DNA of 54,208 nt from Smittium culicis. Taxonomy: Eukaryota > Kickxellomycota > Harpellomycetes > Harpellales > Legeriomycetaceae. The stretch covers positions 1 through 54,208 of the forward strand of contig LSSN01000610.1 in NCBI GenBank assembly GCA_001970855.1. The letters are read 5' to 3'. The notes beneath the pieces are model-generated. The model searched no databases, was not told the DNA's origin, and was given only the letters and a program-made list of their open reading frames with translations. Position numbers and translations under genes: made by a program. Below, piece after piece: positions 22,459 through 33,636 of this stretch (position 1 is the stretch's first letter; each line of letters opens with the position of its first letter).

Positions 22459-24437
22459 CTATCCTAGCCATTCAGAAGATGAAAATGGAGTCTTTTGCAC
22501 AGTAGGATCATTAGAAATTAACTTGGTTACGGACTCAAGGTCCAAGTTCAGAATATTTTTAATAAATAAACCGATATCAGAATTTTCATTATTTCCTCGT
22601 AATTGAGAGGATTGATAGCCAGATGCGTAAAGATTAACATCAACAGCTGAGTGACCATGAGTAGCCCAGCCTAGTAGAGCGCGCTTTGATATTATATCTG
22701 ATAAAAATTGCCTAAGAATTGTAGACTTTTCAGCAGTAGTAAGCGCTTCAACTTCTTCTTTCTCAAACTCGTGAATCTGAAGCCATTTGGTAAAGACCAC
22801 ATTTTTGACAAACTCTCTTTTTGCATCAAGGTTTGAATTTTGGTTATCGTTAAAGAAATATAATAGCTTTTTTGAAATTTTTTCAATTGACATTTTAACA
22901 TTAGTCAGAGCTTTTGGGTTCCAAAGATAGTCAGGATACTCAGGGCCGAGTTGTCGAGCGACAGATAGGCCTCCAGTTTCATGATCTGAGACACTAATAA
23001 CAACAGTATTTGGGTTTTTGTCGACAAATTTGCGAACGAGTTTAACAGTGTCCCAGTAAGAGATGATTTCACGAATGTGGGTAGCAGGGTCATTAGAATG
23101 TGCAGCCATGTCGATTCTACTGCCTTCAATCATGAGGAAAAATCCAGTGTTGGCTTTTGAACTTGAGTCGCTCAAAATTTTAATAGCTTTATCAGCCATA
23201 GCAGAAAGAGATGGTTGTTTTAAGGGATCTCTGTCGATTTCATAATCCATATGACTATCAGAAAATAGACCCATTAATGGAAGCTTTTGATTAGAATTTA
23301 GAGAGTTAAGCTGTTCAATAGAACTGATTGAAGTGAAGCCTTTTTTTTGAGCTTCAGAGATTAGATCTCTGTTGTCTTTTCTGCAGCTGTTATTATCAGA
23401 GTTTGGAAGAAAGAAACATCTTCCACCTCCAAACATTAGATCGACAACTGGTCCCAAAGAAAAATTACCGATTTGATATTGAGCAATTAGGTCTTCCATA
23501 TCTCTGTTAGTGACGTGGGCGGAAAAGGATCCAGGAGTTGCATGTGTAATTCTGCTAGTAGCTACAAGGCCTGTCAACATCCCTTTGAGTTTAGCTGCTT
23601 CAAGTATAGTACCACATGCTTTTTTAGACGGGTCAACTATATACAAAGAATAAAAATTAAACTAATTAAAAAAGAGTTGAAAAAAATGGCATTAAAATTT
23701 TTTATAGTTTACCAGCAATTGCTCCATTATAAGATTTCATGGCACAAGAGAATGCAGTTGCGCCAGCAGCTGAGTCTGTTATTAAGCTGTCGCTCGATTG
23801 AGTTCTTGATGAACCGACAAGAATATCATCAAGGGGGCTTTTCCAAGATGCTGGTAAGCGATTTGTTGATTGATAAAATTGACGCGCCATAGTCTCAGAG
23901 GCGGGTCCAAAGCCATCGGATATCATTAAAATGACGTTGACTGGGCCATCAGATTTTACTTGTACTTTCCGAAAATGTGAAAAAATAAAATTTAAAAAAA
24001 AACTCAAGAATAAAAATGAATTAAACATAATCTAATTTTTAAACTATTGTACACGTTAAAGAGAAAGAACTATGTTAGATACCTTTTTTTTCAGTTAAAA
24101 ATTTGGAAATTAGAAATATGGATAAAACAAAGGTAGAACCGAGTGCAAAAAAGAACGTTTTCTATAAAAATCAGAGTATAATTAAGTCAATTGAGTAATA
24201 AAAAAAGTAAGAGGGTATTACCTTCATAAAAGAGCTTGATTTTTTTGAAGAGAAGTTATTATATTGAGGGTGTATTAATGGAGAATCGGGTATAGAGTTT
24301 TCTTGAATATTTAATAAGCTTGAAGAGGAGCCAGAAATAAAATCACTTCGTAGTATTTGCTCTGAATCAGAAACGGAATCTTCATGAAAGATTTGCTCAG
24401 AATCAGAACTGTCAGACAGTGTTTTATTGTTAGGCAT
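22459..24437 (-). CDS. Alkaline phosphatase, vacuolar type II membrane form (Pho8-like)
   Basis: Zn/Mg-dependent phosphomonoesterase. Four exons rejoin in frame on minus: 24,437-24,222, 24,161-24,083, 23,964-23,713 and 23,636-22,459 (introns 60, 118 and 76 bp, all GT-AG), giving 574 residues, close to yeast Pho8 (566). Residues 1-72 are a Ser/Asp/Glu-rich cytoplasmic tail and residues about 74-95 a single transmembrane helix (FFFALGSTFVLSIFLISKFL), the Pho8 layout of a type II vacuolar protein. The catalytic domain carries the metal-binding MISDGFGPAS, the phosphorylated serine in TDSAAGATAFS (about Ser163), THATPGSFSAHV, EGSRIDMAAHSNDPA, VSDHETGG and the final metal histidine in WATHGHSAVD. 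No key residue is missing. The short second exon holds only the membrane helix. Starting at the later Met (24,028) would lose that helix, so I chose 24,437. CCAAT motifs are dense 390-690 bp upstream. Confidence 0.93.
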
Positions 24438-27400
24438 TATGTAGAAAAACGGAATGAGTGATTTTATAAGCTATGTAAAAAAATTACGGCAGAATACTTT
24501 TTTATTTGAGAGCTAGGAAATGCTGAGGCTTAATAAGGAAGATTTTAAGAAAGTATATCAACAGCGCTTTGAGGATATTCGGAATAATACGGAAACAAGT
24601 AGAGGTATCAGAATAGGAATAACGGGATGGTGAATGAGATATTTTACGTATTAAATAATGACTGCACATTAAAGAAAGCGGGATATAGAAAGGAGTTTAA
24701 GAATAAAAGCTGTTAATAGTAGATAAATATTTTTGCTTTTGGATATTATACTCACAATTATGAATATTTTGTGGCGTTGAGAAAAAATAATTTCCAACTA
24801 GTAAAAACTTTAAATATTTTATTGCCAATAAAATCGCTTAGTATGTTCAGAGGACAGAAATTGTTTGATTATTGGTAGAATCATATTTAAAAGTGAAACG
24901 CTATAGATAGTGGCCTTTACATATTTATTGAATTATTTATTGCAACCAATAATTGGATCGATTTTAAAACTTTAAACAACAAAAATCCTACAGACTGAAA
25001 TCAATTATATTGATGCTAAATTAGCCACTAAAAAAATATTGAGGTTTGAAGAAAGCAATATTTATTGGCCAGATGCGTTTCAGTAACGCTTTCATACTCA
25101 AACAATTGACGATTATTCCAATAAAAACTCATCAATTAGCATAAAGTAATATACATATTTGTTCCCCTCTTTTATGCCTCTAATATCAAAATTATATTTC
25201 TAAAAATCAAAATTAAAAGATTGTAGTACATTTTTAAGCCTTATATCAATAAAAAAACAAAACCAATCCACCCTATATATATATATATAATTAAACAGTG
25301 AATTTATATAATGCTCCTTATATACCCCAATAAATTCTTATGGACATCTCCTAGTAAATAGATATGGAAATTGATATGGCTTGCATTTCTAGAGCTATCG
25401 ACTATGTATTTTGAAAAAAAAAAAAATTTATACTAAAAATAAATGGCTCTTCGAAGATATAATTGTTTAGCGATAAATTTGTATTGTCAAGCTAACCTTT
25501 TTAAGGATAAATCATTTTAAATAAAATAAATATATCTGATAGTTTCATTCTTGAAAAACCTGAAAATATCGAATAATTATGCAGACCAGTTTTGATCCAT
25601 TATTGGATATAAATCATCATATCTTAAATAATTAATACTTACATTTGAACGGTAAATTACAGATAGTACACCACAGTACAGCTCTAGAAATATTAGGGTT
25701 TAAGATACTAGCCAGATACTACTCAGATGCTTATAAAATTTCTATAAATCCTATCTTATCTTAATTTTGGTTAACTGTGCTAGATTGATTATTTTTTAGA
25801 GCTAGCTAAAACAAAAAATTTTTATTTTATAGTAGTGTAAAAACAAATTTCCACATATTAAACCTGTTAGTGACTCCGTTTTATTTCTATTATAATTAAA
25901 TAAGAACACTTATGCCGATATGGATATTTGTTGTCCTACTCACTTCATTACTATAAACTCAACATTAGAATAGATGCTTTGTTTTTCAATTTTATGACCA
26001 AAATTATCTCATTCATTTGGTTTCTTTTATTTTTAACAATTTCGACAAAATTGCCTTAATTTATGGGGCATAGCATAAAGATTTTTGTAAAACTAATTTT
26101 TCTTTTTTAAATAAACAATTCATATGGTTATAATATTAGCTTTAAAATAATTTTCAAAATATCGAAGCTCCGCTGATTCTTATTAGGAGCTATAAAATGA
26201 AAATTAGGGTATATCTATGCTATAAAATCAAAAAATAAAAAATAAAAAATTCTCAGCTTCATATGTATATGGATACAGCCTACCAAATAGTTTTTTCTAT
26301 TTTTTCAAAAGTTCATGTGTGACTTATATATAAGTGTAAGCTATTTTGTGTTAATTTTGAGATTGGATTTATAATCAATCTCCAATATACCAAATACACG
26401 AAGCCTTGGCCCTTCCCCCTCCTCCCTCCGACGATTAAATACTCTGGTATAGTTAAAAAAAATCTAAATCTAAATCAGCTCTTCAATTTTGTTTAAAATA
26501 TTGGTTGGTGATACAAACAAGCACATTTTCAAATAATAATAAAATAATAATAATAATAATAGTAGCCTTAGTGCTAATTTGATTAGTTACTATACTTCAG
26601 AGCCCATCTCATTGAATTATTTTTATAAATCTCGGGTTTTATCAACATATAAAGCCCTTCTCATTGAAGTAATAAAATTTGCATTCAATCTATAAAAACT
26701 AAATAAAATACTTCAGCTCCTTCATGTATCAAATTCATATTTACTTCGTTTTTTTTTTTTACAATATTTCTATAAAAAATTTCTTTCGAATAATTATCAG
26801 GGCGTGTAATAAATATAATTTGCAAGAAATAAATTATAGCTATTTCATATTTTTTTAGCTAGAACTCCTTTAAGCTTGATAAATAACGCAAATGTCTTAA
26901 AGATGCGATCTACAGGTTAAAGTTTAAAACTAAATAGTTTTTATTTTTTAAAAAAAGTTTTAGATATTTCTTGAAAAAAAAAATTTTTTTTTTTTATTAT
27001 TTCATATAATCCAATACTTTTATGCAATAAGATCATGAACTTGGTGCATTGTCCATTTTTATGGAAATATTTTATGCTATGTATGTGTTTCGCCAAAAAA
27101 AAAAATTAACAATTTTGTCTATTAAGTACGTCACAAGCATAAATAGACAAGTGACGACTATTTTACATATTGCTTATATCGGATGAGATTCTTTTATTAC
27201 GATGTTTATTCAACTAAAAAAAAAAGCTGGTTGGAATTATGATTATAATAATTATTAGTCATAGACATAGTTATAACGTGATGAATCCAAACAAAAAACA
27301 AGGGATATCAATGCAGTAGTTACTATTTAAGAATTGATAATTTAAAATTAAAGTTTATTAGTGTTTATTATAAACTACTAATAGAAACACGCAGGAGAGA

Positions 27401-27512
27401 TAAATGAAGTTGTTTCATAGATAAAATGAAGAAATGGGATAACGAGGTGTTAGCTTATTATGGATTAAAATTAATATAAATATAAAAAAAAAAAGTGATT
27501 AAGAAAATGAAA
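24438..27512. other. Intergenic, alkaline phosphatase 5' flank and aconitase 3' flank
   Basis: No gene recognised. The left part holds a CCAAT/ATTGG cluster (listed separately). A (TA)n run lies near 25,275-25,290 and (TAA)n-like repeats near 26,537-26,562. The rest is AT-rich with homopolymer A and T runs. Confidence 0.6.
24825..25122. promoter_or_regulatory. CCAAT/ATTGG cluster upstream of alkaline phosphatase
   Basis: Six CCAAT or ATTGG pentamers occur in 300 bp (24,825; 24,871; 24,946; 24,952; 25,064; 25,118). In DNA of about 25% GC, one per roughly 600 bp is expected on both strands together. CCAAT is the known core site of the NF-Y/HAP complex. That these are functional is inference. 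Confidence 0.45.
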
Positions 27513-30264
27513 TTATTTGGCCATGGCATTAAGGGCAGAACCGGCTTTGAACCAATCTAATTGATTTTCATTGAAAGTGTGGTTTACAGGAAATTGGACA
27601 GTTTCACCATTTTGTCTGGTCAAAGTGACGGTCAATTGTTTACCAGGAGTGAATGTGGTCAAACCGGTCAAGCTGAATTTATCAGTTGGTTGAATAAGGT
27701 CATAGTCAGATGGGTTAGCAAAAGTGATTGGAATGACACCTTGTTTCTTGAGGTTGGTTTCGTGAATTCTAGCAAAAGATTTGACTAGAACGACAAGACC
27801 ACCCAAGTGACGGACTTCCAAGGCAGCGTGTTCGCGGGAGGAACCTTCACCATAGTTTTCATCACCAATGACAACCCAAGGGATGTTGTTGGCTTTGTAG
27901 TAGCGAGCAGTAGCAGGTACAGCATCGAATTCACCGGTAATTTGGTTTCTTACACTGTTTGGTTTACCATTTTCGGAGTTGATGGCACCGATCAACATGT
28001 TGTTAGAAATGTTGTCGAGATGGCCACGGAATTTGAGCCAAGGACCGGCCATAGAGATGTGATCAGTGGTACATTTACCCTTGACTTTGATAAGGATTGG
28101 CATATCGAGGTAATCTTTGCCGGACCATTTGGAGAATGGTTCCAAGAGTTGGAGGCGTTGAGATTTTGGATCAACGATTACGCTGACGTTGGCACCATTT
28201 TCAGGTGGAGCTTGGAAGGTATCTTCACCAAGATCAAAGCCCTTGGATGGAAGTTCTTGGCCAACAGGAGGTTGGAATTTGAAAGAGCCACCAGATGGGG
28301 TAGGAATAGAATCGGTCATTGGGTTAAAGCTGAGGGAACCACCAAAGACCATAGCGGTGACCATTTCGGGGGAGGCGACGAAAGCATTAGTTTGGGTGTT
28401 ACCATCATTTCTTCCGGTGAAGTTACGGTTATATGAGGTGACGATAGTGTTTGGAGTACCTTTTGGAACATCAGTTCTGTCCCATTGACCAATGCAAGGA
28501 CCACAGGCGTTAGCGAGAACAACACCTCCAGCAGCTCTGAAAGTTTCAAGAACACCGTCGCGTTCAGTGGTAGCGCGAACTTGTTCGGAACCTGGGGTGA
28601 TGGTGAAACCAGATTTGATTTTAAGACCAGCATCCATGGCTTGTTTAGCCAAGGAGGCAGCTCTGGTCATATCTTCATAGGAGGAGTTGGTGCAAGAACC
28701 GATGAGACCAACGGAGATCTTGTCAGGCCAGTTGTTGGCTTTTGAGGTTTTGGCAAGGTCAGAGACAGGAGTCATAAGATCAGGGGTGAAAGGACCGTTG
28801 ATTCTTGGTTCGAGTTTGCTCAAGTCGATTTCGATGACTTGATCATATTGGGCACCTTCATCGGCACGGAAGATGTGTTGCATTTGTTTGGAAGCAGCGG
28901 CGATATTTGATCTGCTGGTAGATTCAAGGTATCTGGACATGCTTTCAGTGAAAGGGAAAAGACTGGTGGTGGCACCTATTTCAGCACCCATATTACAGAT
29001 GGTACCCATACCGGTGGCAGAGATAGAATCAACACCAGGGCCGAAGTATTCGATGATGGCACCAGTTCCACCTTTAACAGTTAGAATACCGGCAACTTCG
29101 AGAATAACGTCTTTTGGAGAGGTCCATCCGTTAAGCTTACCAGTGAGTTTGACACCGATAGTTTTTGGGCATTTGAGTTCCCAAGGGAGACCAGCCATGA
29201 CATCAACAGCATCAGCACCACCGACACCAATAGCAACAGAGCAAAGACCACCAGCATTTGGGGTGTGGGAGTCGGTACCAATGATCAAAGCACCAGGGAA
29301 TGCGTAGTTTTCAATAACGATTTGATGAATGATTCCGGAGCCAGGTTTCCAGAAGCCAAGGCCGTATTTGGCACAAGCAGAAGAAAGGAAGTCGTAAACT
29401 TCTTTGTTGGTGGAGATTGCATTTTTCAAGTCCTTTTCGGAACCATCTTTAGCTAAAATCAAGTGATCACAGTGAACGGAGGAAGGGGCAGCGACTTTAG
29501 GCATACCGGCGGAGAGGAATTGGAGGAGGGCCATTTGAGCGGTGGCGTCTTGGCAAACAACACGATCAGGGCGGAGTTTGAGGTATGATTCGCCTCTAAC
29601 GATATCTTGGTTTGCAGCATCGTCCAAGTGACCATATACGATCTTTTCGGAGAGGGTCAAGGGGCGGTTAAGTCTAAGTAGTTATGAATGAAAATTAGAA
29701 AAAGTATAAGGAAATAGGGATTAGTTGGGGAAAGGGTGGTATTGGGGGGGGGGGATAAGTAAATAAAGAACCTTTTGTTAACAATGGACAAGTTATCAAC
29801 GATTCTATTATAGTTGATAAATTTGTTATTTTCTAAGCGAGACATAGTGACACCTTGAGGGACGCTAGACATAGCTCTCTGGGCATTATTTAAAGCAGAG
29901 GAAATGCTAGACTTCTAAAAATCAAATTGAACAATAAAAAAAAGGGGGGAGTAATTAGTAAGAAGTAAGCGATAAGAGTTAATATAATTATGGATAATAT
30001 TCTGATTCCAATAAATTTTGGGAACAAATAATCATATTGAAGACATGGTTATAGCTTTAAGCGATAAAAATAGATAAATTATGAGAAATAAGATTCAATA
30101 TGGGGGGGGGGGGATATGGGAGCGAAGGAAAATAGTTTTCGAAAACAAAGTGACATTAATATCATTAAAAGAGATCGAGAAGGATGGAGGTAAAGTTTAA
30201 AGATCGAAAGTGGAAGGGGGTGGATTACCTGGCAAGCCCTTTTGAGAAGATTTACAGATAGCAT
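27513..30264 (-). CDS. ACO1: Aconitate hydratase, mitochondrial (aconitase)
   Basis: TCA-cycle enzyme that isomerises citrate to isocitrate with a 4Fe-4S cluster in the mitochondrial matrix. Three exons on minus: 30,264-30,229, 29,914-29,772 and 29,673-27,513 (introns 314 and 98 bp), 779 residues against 778 in yeast Aco1. The first exon encodes only [12 protein letters not shown], the start of a mitochondrial targeting peptide that continues into exon 2. Family landmarks present are [41 protein letters not shown], the three cluster cysteines in [11 protein letters not shown] (about Cys387) and [12 protein letters not shown] (about Cys450 and Cys453), [18 protein letters not shown] and [18 protein letters not shown]. 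The coding sequence is clearly richer in GC and in preferred codons (GGT, GCT, ACC) than its neighbours, as expected of a highly expressed gene. This also produces long antisense open frames that are not genes. Confidence 0.97.
29744..29754. repeat. G11 homopolymer inside aconitase intron 2
   Basis: Eleven consecutive G on plus, which is C11 in the transcript, inside the 98-bp intron. It stands out in such AT-rich DNA and lies between the splice donor and the acceptor. Confidence 0.95.
30102..30113. repeat. G12 homopolymer inside aconitase intron 1
   Basis: Twelve consecutive G on plus (C12 in the transcript) inside the 314-bp first intron, about 115 bases after the donor. A shorter G6 run lies at 29,944-29,949 near the acceptor of the same intron. 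Confidence 0.95.
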
Positions 30265-30542
30265 TGTTATATAGTGAATCGGATAAATTCAGCCAAGACA
30301 AAAAAAAAGAGAGAGAGAGGGAGGGTGGTAGTAATGGCAGGATATTAGAAAATGTACTGAAAACTAAAAAAAAAAAGGCTTGAAATTTTCCAGATGGCAG
30401 AAAAAGGGAAATATTTATATCAAAAAAAAAGCAAATTGAGTTTTAGGAAAATTTTTAGGTTATAGACAACAACTTTTAACTGAAATCTTATCATTGCTTC
30501 GACAAATAAGATCAAATATCCCATCTATATAAATCGATTTGG

Positions 30543-30836
30543 CCAATAATTCCAAATACCCTGGTTCAGAACCTCTATGCAGCCAATGAATGCAGCCTCA
30601 AATCTATATCTCATTTTGACCAATCACAGGTCCTGATCTTATCTAGACTAGACTATGAGCGGTCTGGAAACCGCCAGCCAATAATAAGCGTACATTCTAA
30701 ACATAGCGCTAGCAGTCATAGTTTTTAATTACCCACACCATTGGCCAATTCAGGTCTGGAGACCATTTCATCGTGAAGATTCTGGCCAATATGTATATGC
30801 TAATTTATTTTGTATATAGGATGGATCAGTAATTGG
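30543..30836. promoter_or_regulatory. CCAAT/ATTGG cluster upstream of aconitase
   Basis: Eight CCAAT or ATTGG pentamers lie in under 300 bp (30,543; 30,583; 30,620; 30,678; 30,740; 30,745; 30,786; 30,832), with another at 31,128, about 280-570 bp upstream of the start codon. In fungi aconitase is a known target of the CCAAT-binding HAP complex, so a role here is plausible but unproven. Confidence 0.5.
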
Positions 30837-31245
30837 CTTCTCACTGATAGTATGGGAATAGAGCTGAGTATTACTGGCTGCTTTAGTTAATTTAAATTGA
30901 AAAATGAGCATCGCAGAAATGAGCATTAGCCTGATCAATAAAAAGCTAATATTATTTATGGATTTCAGAAATTGTGGTCTATGGGTATTTCTACTGGTGC
31001 TGAATCGGAGGCAGCACCGCCAGTTATCAGCAAGCAATGGGCAGAAATATTAAATCACCAACAACAGAACGCAGCGCAGCCTATAGCGTGCATCGAAAGA
31101 CATGGGCTGCAACAGATTTCCCCCTGGCCAATACTCAATGGTTACATTTCCACTATGCACATAAACTCGCACAATATTATGACTTTTCGTTATGCGCATA
31201 AACTCACAGTATATTATATTGCTCAAACCTCTTCCCGAGCCAATT

Positions 31246-31370
31246 GAAGCCCATTAATCACTTAATTCAAGTCCACTAATCACTTAATTCAAGTCCACTA
31301 ATCACTTAATTCAAGTCCACTAATCACTTAATTCAAGTCCATTAATCACTTAATTCAAGCGTACTAATAA
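31246..31370. repeat. 22-bp minisatellite, about 5.7 copies
   Basis: Units read CAAGTCCACTAATCACTTAATT, starting at 31,246, 31,268, 31,290, 31,312 and 31,334, with a partial sixth. The central three are identical, and the first and fifth differ at one to a few bases. It lies in the spacer between the aconitase 5' flank and the RPC2 3' end. Confidence 0.93.
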
Positions 31371-33636
31371 ACTGAGATGGCTGTTTGTGTTTAATCCAAA
31401 ATACTTCAGCTAGAAAACAGCATAAAAGCCCATCAGTTTATGCTTTTAATGCAGATACTTGATTGCTCAGTTTCCAAATCCTTTAACCTTAAATTTATTT
31501 GGTTTTTAACTCGGTCCTCTTTATCCCAATAACCCTAAATCCATTCTACTTTATTCCATTGATCGTTCCGGGCCGATATCTCCCCTCATTTTCATCCTTC
31601 ACTTTTACGCTTTTCTCACCTAAGCTTACATCTTATCTCCAATTACAATTTTACTCAGTCCAAATTCTAAATCCAATCCCTAATCTTTTCATCTGCTTAT
31701 CTAAATATATACTCTTATAAGTTTCAAGACTCAAACCCAATCTATCTTTATACTTTTTGCCCATTACACTAAATCCAAACACCTTGATCTGCCCCTCCCC
31801 CCCTCATTTCATTTTCTCGCTCACTACATAGATTACTTCCAATTAACTATAAAGAATTGCTATCGTTTTTTATACACTTACTCTATCATTCTGTTCCCCT
31901 AACCATTGCTCCCCCTCCCCCCACTTCACACCCCTAGCTACTATATTTCTCTAAACTGTGTATTGTTTTGCTCATATTAGTATTATCTCTATTAGAAACT
32001 CTGAAATACTTTTATCTAACATCAACTCGCATCACTAAATCCCATTTCCCATATTCTTTAAACTAAAATTTAAATTAATATCTGACAAATTCGCCAGTAA
32101 TTAAAGCTTCATTAGATAAATACTTTTCTATAAACTAAAATGCCACTTAAAAAATATGTAACCCCATTTCAAATCCTCCTGTATAAAATGCCCAAATCCT
32201 AATATTACCTCTCTTTAAAACTCTATTTCGCTGCATAGTCCGCAAATACAGTATTATTTGTAATTTATTAACTATGATCTCAAACAATAAAAGTCTCTCA
32301 GAAATGCCTTTTCGTTAGGCTATTGAATCCCACTGCCCCTCATATATCATCTTTCATTCTTTAAACATTTTATTCTACCAATACCAAATTAATTCAACCC
32401 TAACGAATTTTATTAATCACCATTAGCCTATTAACTTTACACTATTGTCACTTTGTTTTTTTAATAAATTCCTAAACTAAGATTACTCTATAAACTCTTA
32501 AACTAAGAATACTCGGAATAAAAACCTAACCAAGAATACTCGGAATAAATATCTAAACTAATAATACTCAGAATAAATTCCTAAAATAAAGAAACCCGGA
32601 ATAAAAATCTAAACTAATAATACTCAATAAATTATAGACTATTAAAAATTCCCCTATTATTATAAAAAATACAATAAAAAAATTTTTAAAAAAATTTTAC
32701 TTGCGCTCTTTCCCGATTAAATATGCAAAACTAAACTAATAGAATCAATAGTATAAATACCATATTATAACGATATTACACATTGTTATTCAATAAGGAT
32801 TCCAGTTTTTTACATCAAATAAATAATTTCCCTATAAAGTATCCATATCTCAAAATACCTAAATATATTTTGTTATTGCACTTTGAAACAGACAAAAATC
32901 ATTCGTTTATCTTTGAACGCTTTAAACTTTGCTATTTGGTTAAAAGACAGATACTTTTATTTGCTCGCTATTCTTAATTATTATACATTTCTCAAATTCA
33001 CAATAAGTTTTATAAACAACATTCATACCTAATCTATATTTAATTCTTCATATTGATATTCAGAAAAGCATTTATTCTCATTCCCGAAATCCTTTTAAAT
33101 ATACCAACTTATTTTGACCCTAATTAATGAGTGTATATATCAAATGTAAATACTCATATTTATAATTTTTTATACTCTTTACAGGTTTAAAGAAAAAATT
33201 ACACAAAAATTATTAAATAGCTAAAGGATATTGTACTATTAAAAAAAAAAATTAGTCTTAAAATTAAATCAATAAACATATAAATTATACAAAAAAAAAT
33301 ATCCTTGGTCTTATTTTAGCTAATCATTTATTAATGTCTAGAAAAAATCACCCATACACCTCTTAAAAAATAGTATTTACCTTAATTCAGTGTTTCATCA
33401 AAATCCATTCTAGAAATATAGATATCATCCTCACTCACTCTCATTTTAAATACTAGGAAATTATTGGAACGCTTTTAACGGACAAATTATAATTAAATGA
33501 GTGAAAAGCAAAACTAAAGCCCATAAAAAAAAATTTTTTTTAAAACAGAATACAAGGAAATTATATTCATAAATCAAATAAAAATTAAAATCAAAATATT
33601 TGTCTATTTAGGTCAAAAAAAATAAAAAATTTTTTT
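31371..33636. other. Intergenic, C-rich/G-poor spacer between aconitase and RPC2
   Basis: The plus strand is pyrimidine-rich with few G from about 31,440 to 32,640, with runs such as CCCCTCCCCCC. Open stretches at 31,499-31,720 and 32,783-32,977 have low-complexity F/I/L/S-rich translations and no motif, and I judge them chance frames. A 27-bp degenerate repeat is listed separately. Confidence 0.55.
32466..32633. repeat. Degenerate tandem repeat of about 27 bp, six copies
   Basis: Units resemble CTAAACTAAGAATACTCGG followed by AATAAA, with spacing of 26 to 28 bp and several substitutions per unit. The last unit ends near 32,633. This is an old minisatellite, more diverged than the 22-bp array 1.1 kb to the left. 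Confidence 0.8.

Noticed and set aside
23515..23892. 125-codon plus-strand open frame across the alkaline phosphatase intron
   Set aside because: Antisense shadow of the phosphatase exons and intron, and the minus-strand family match is clear.
27561..29456. Plus-strand open frames up to 209 codons over aconitase
   Set aside because: Shadow frames caused by strong codon bias on the coding strand. No domain, and the minus-strand gene is certain.
30540..30620. Possible tRNA gene because of GGTTCAGAACC
   Set aside because: No cloverleaf can be folded around it by eye and no A box is at the right distance. No tRNA is called in the window.
30768..31247. Open frames on both strands upstream of aconitase
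   Set aside because: No recognisable domain. The region is better explained as the aconitase 5' flank with CCAAT motifs.
31246..31370. 22-bp repeats as a CRISPR array
   Set aside because: The units are directly contiguous with no spacers, and the host is a eukaryote.
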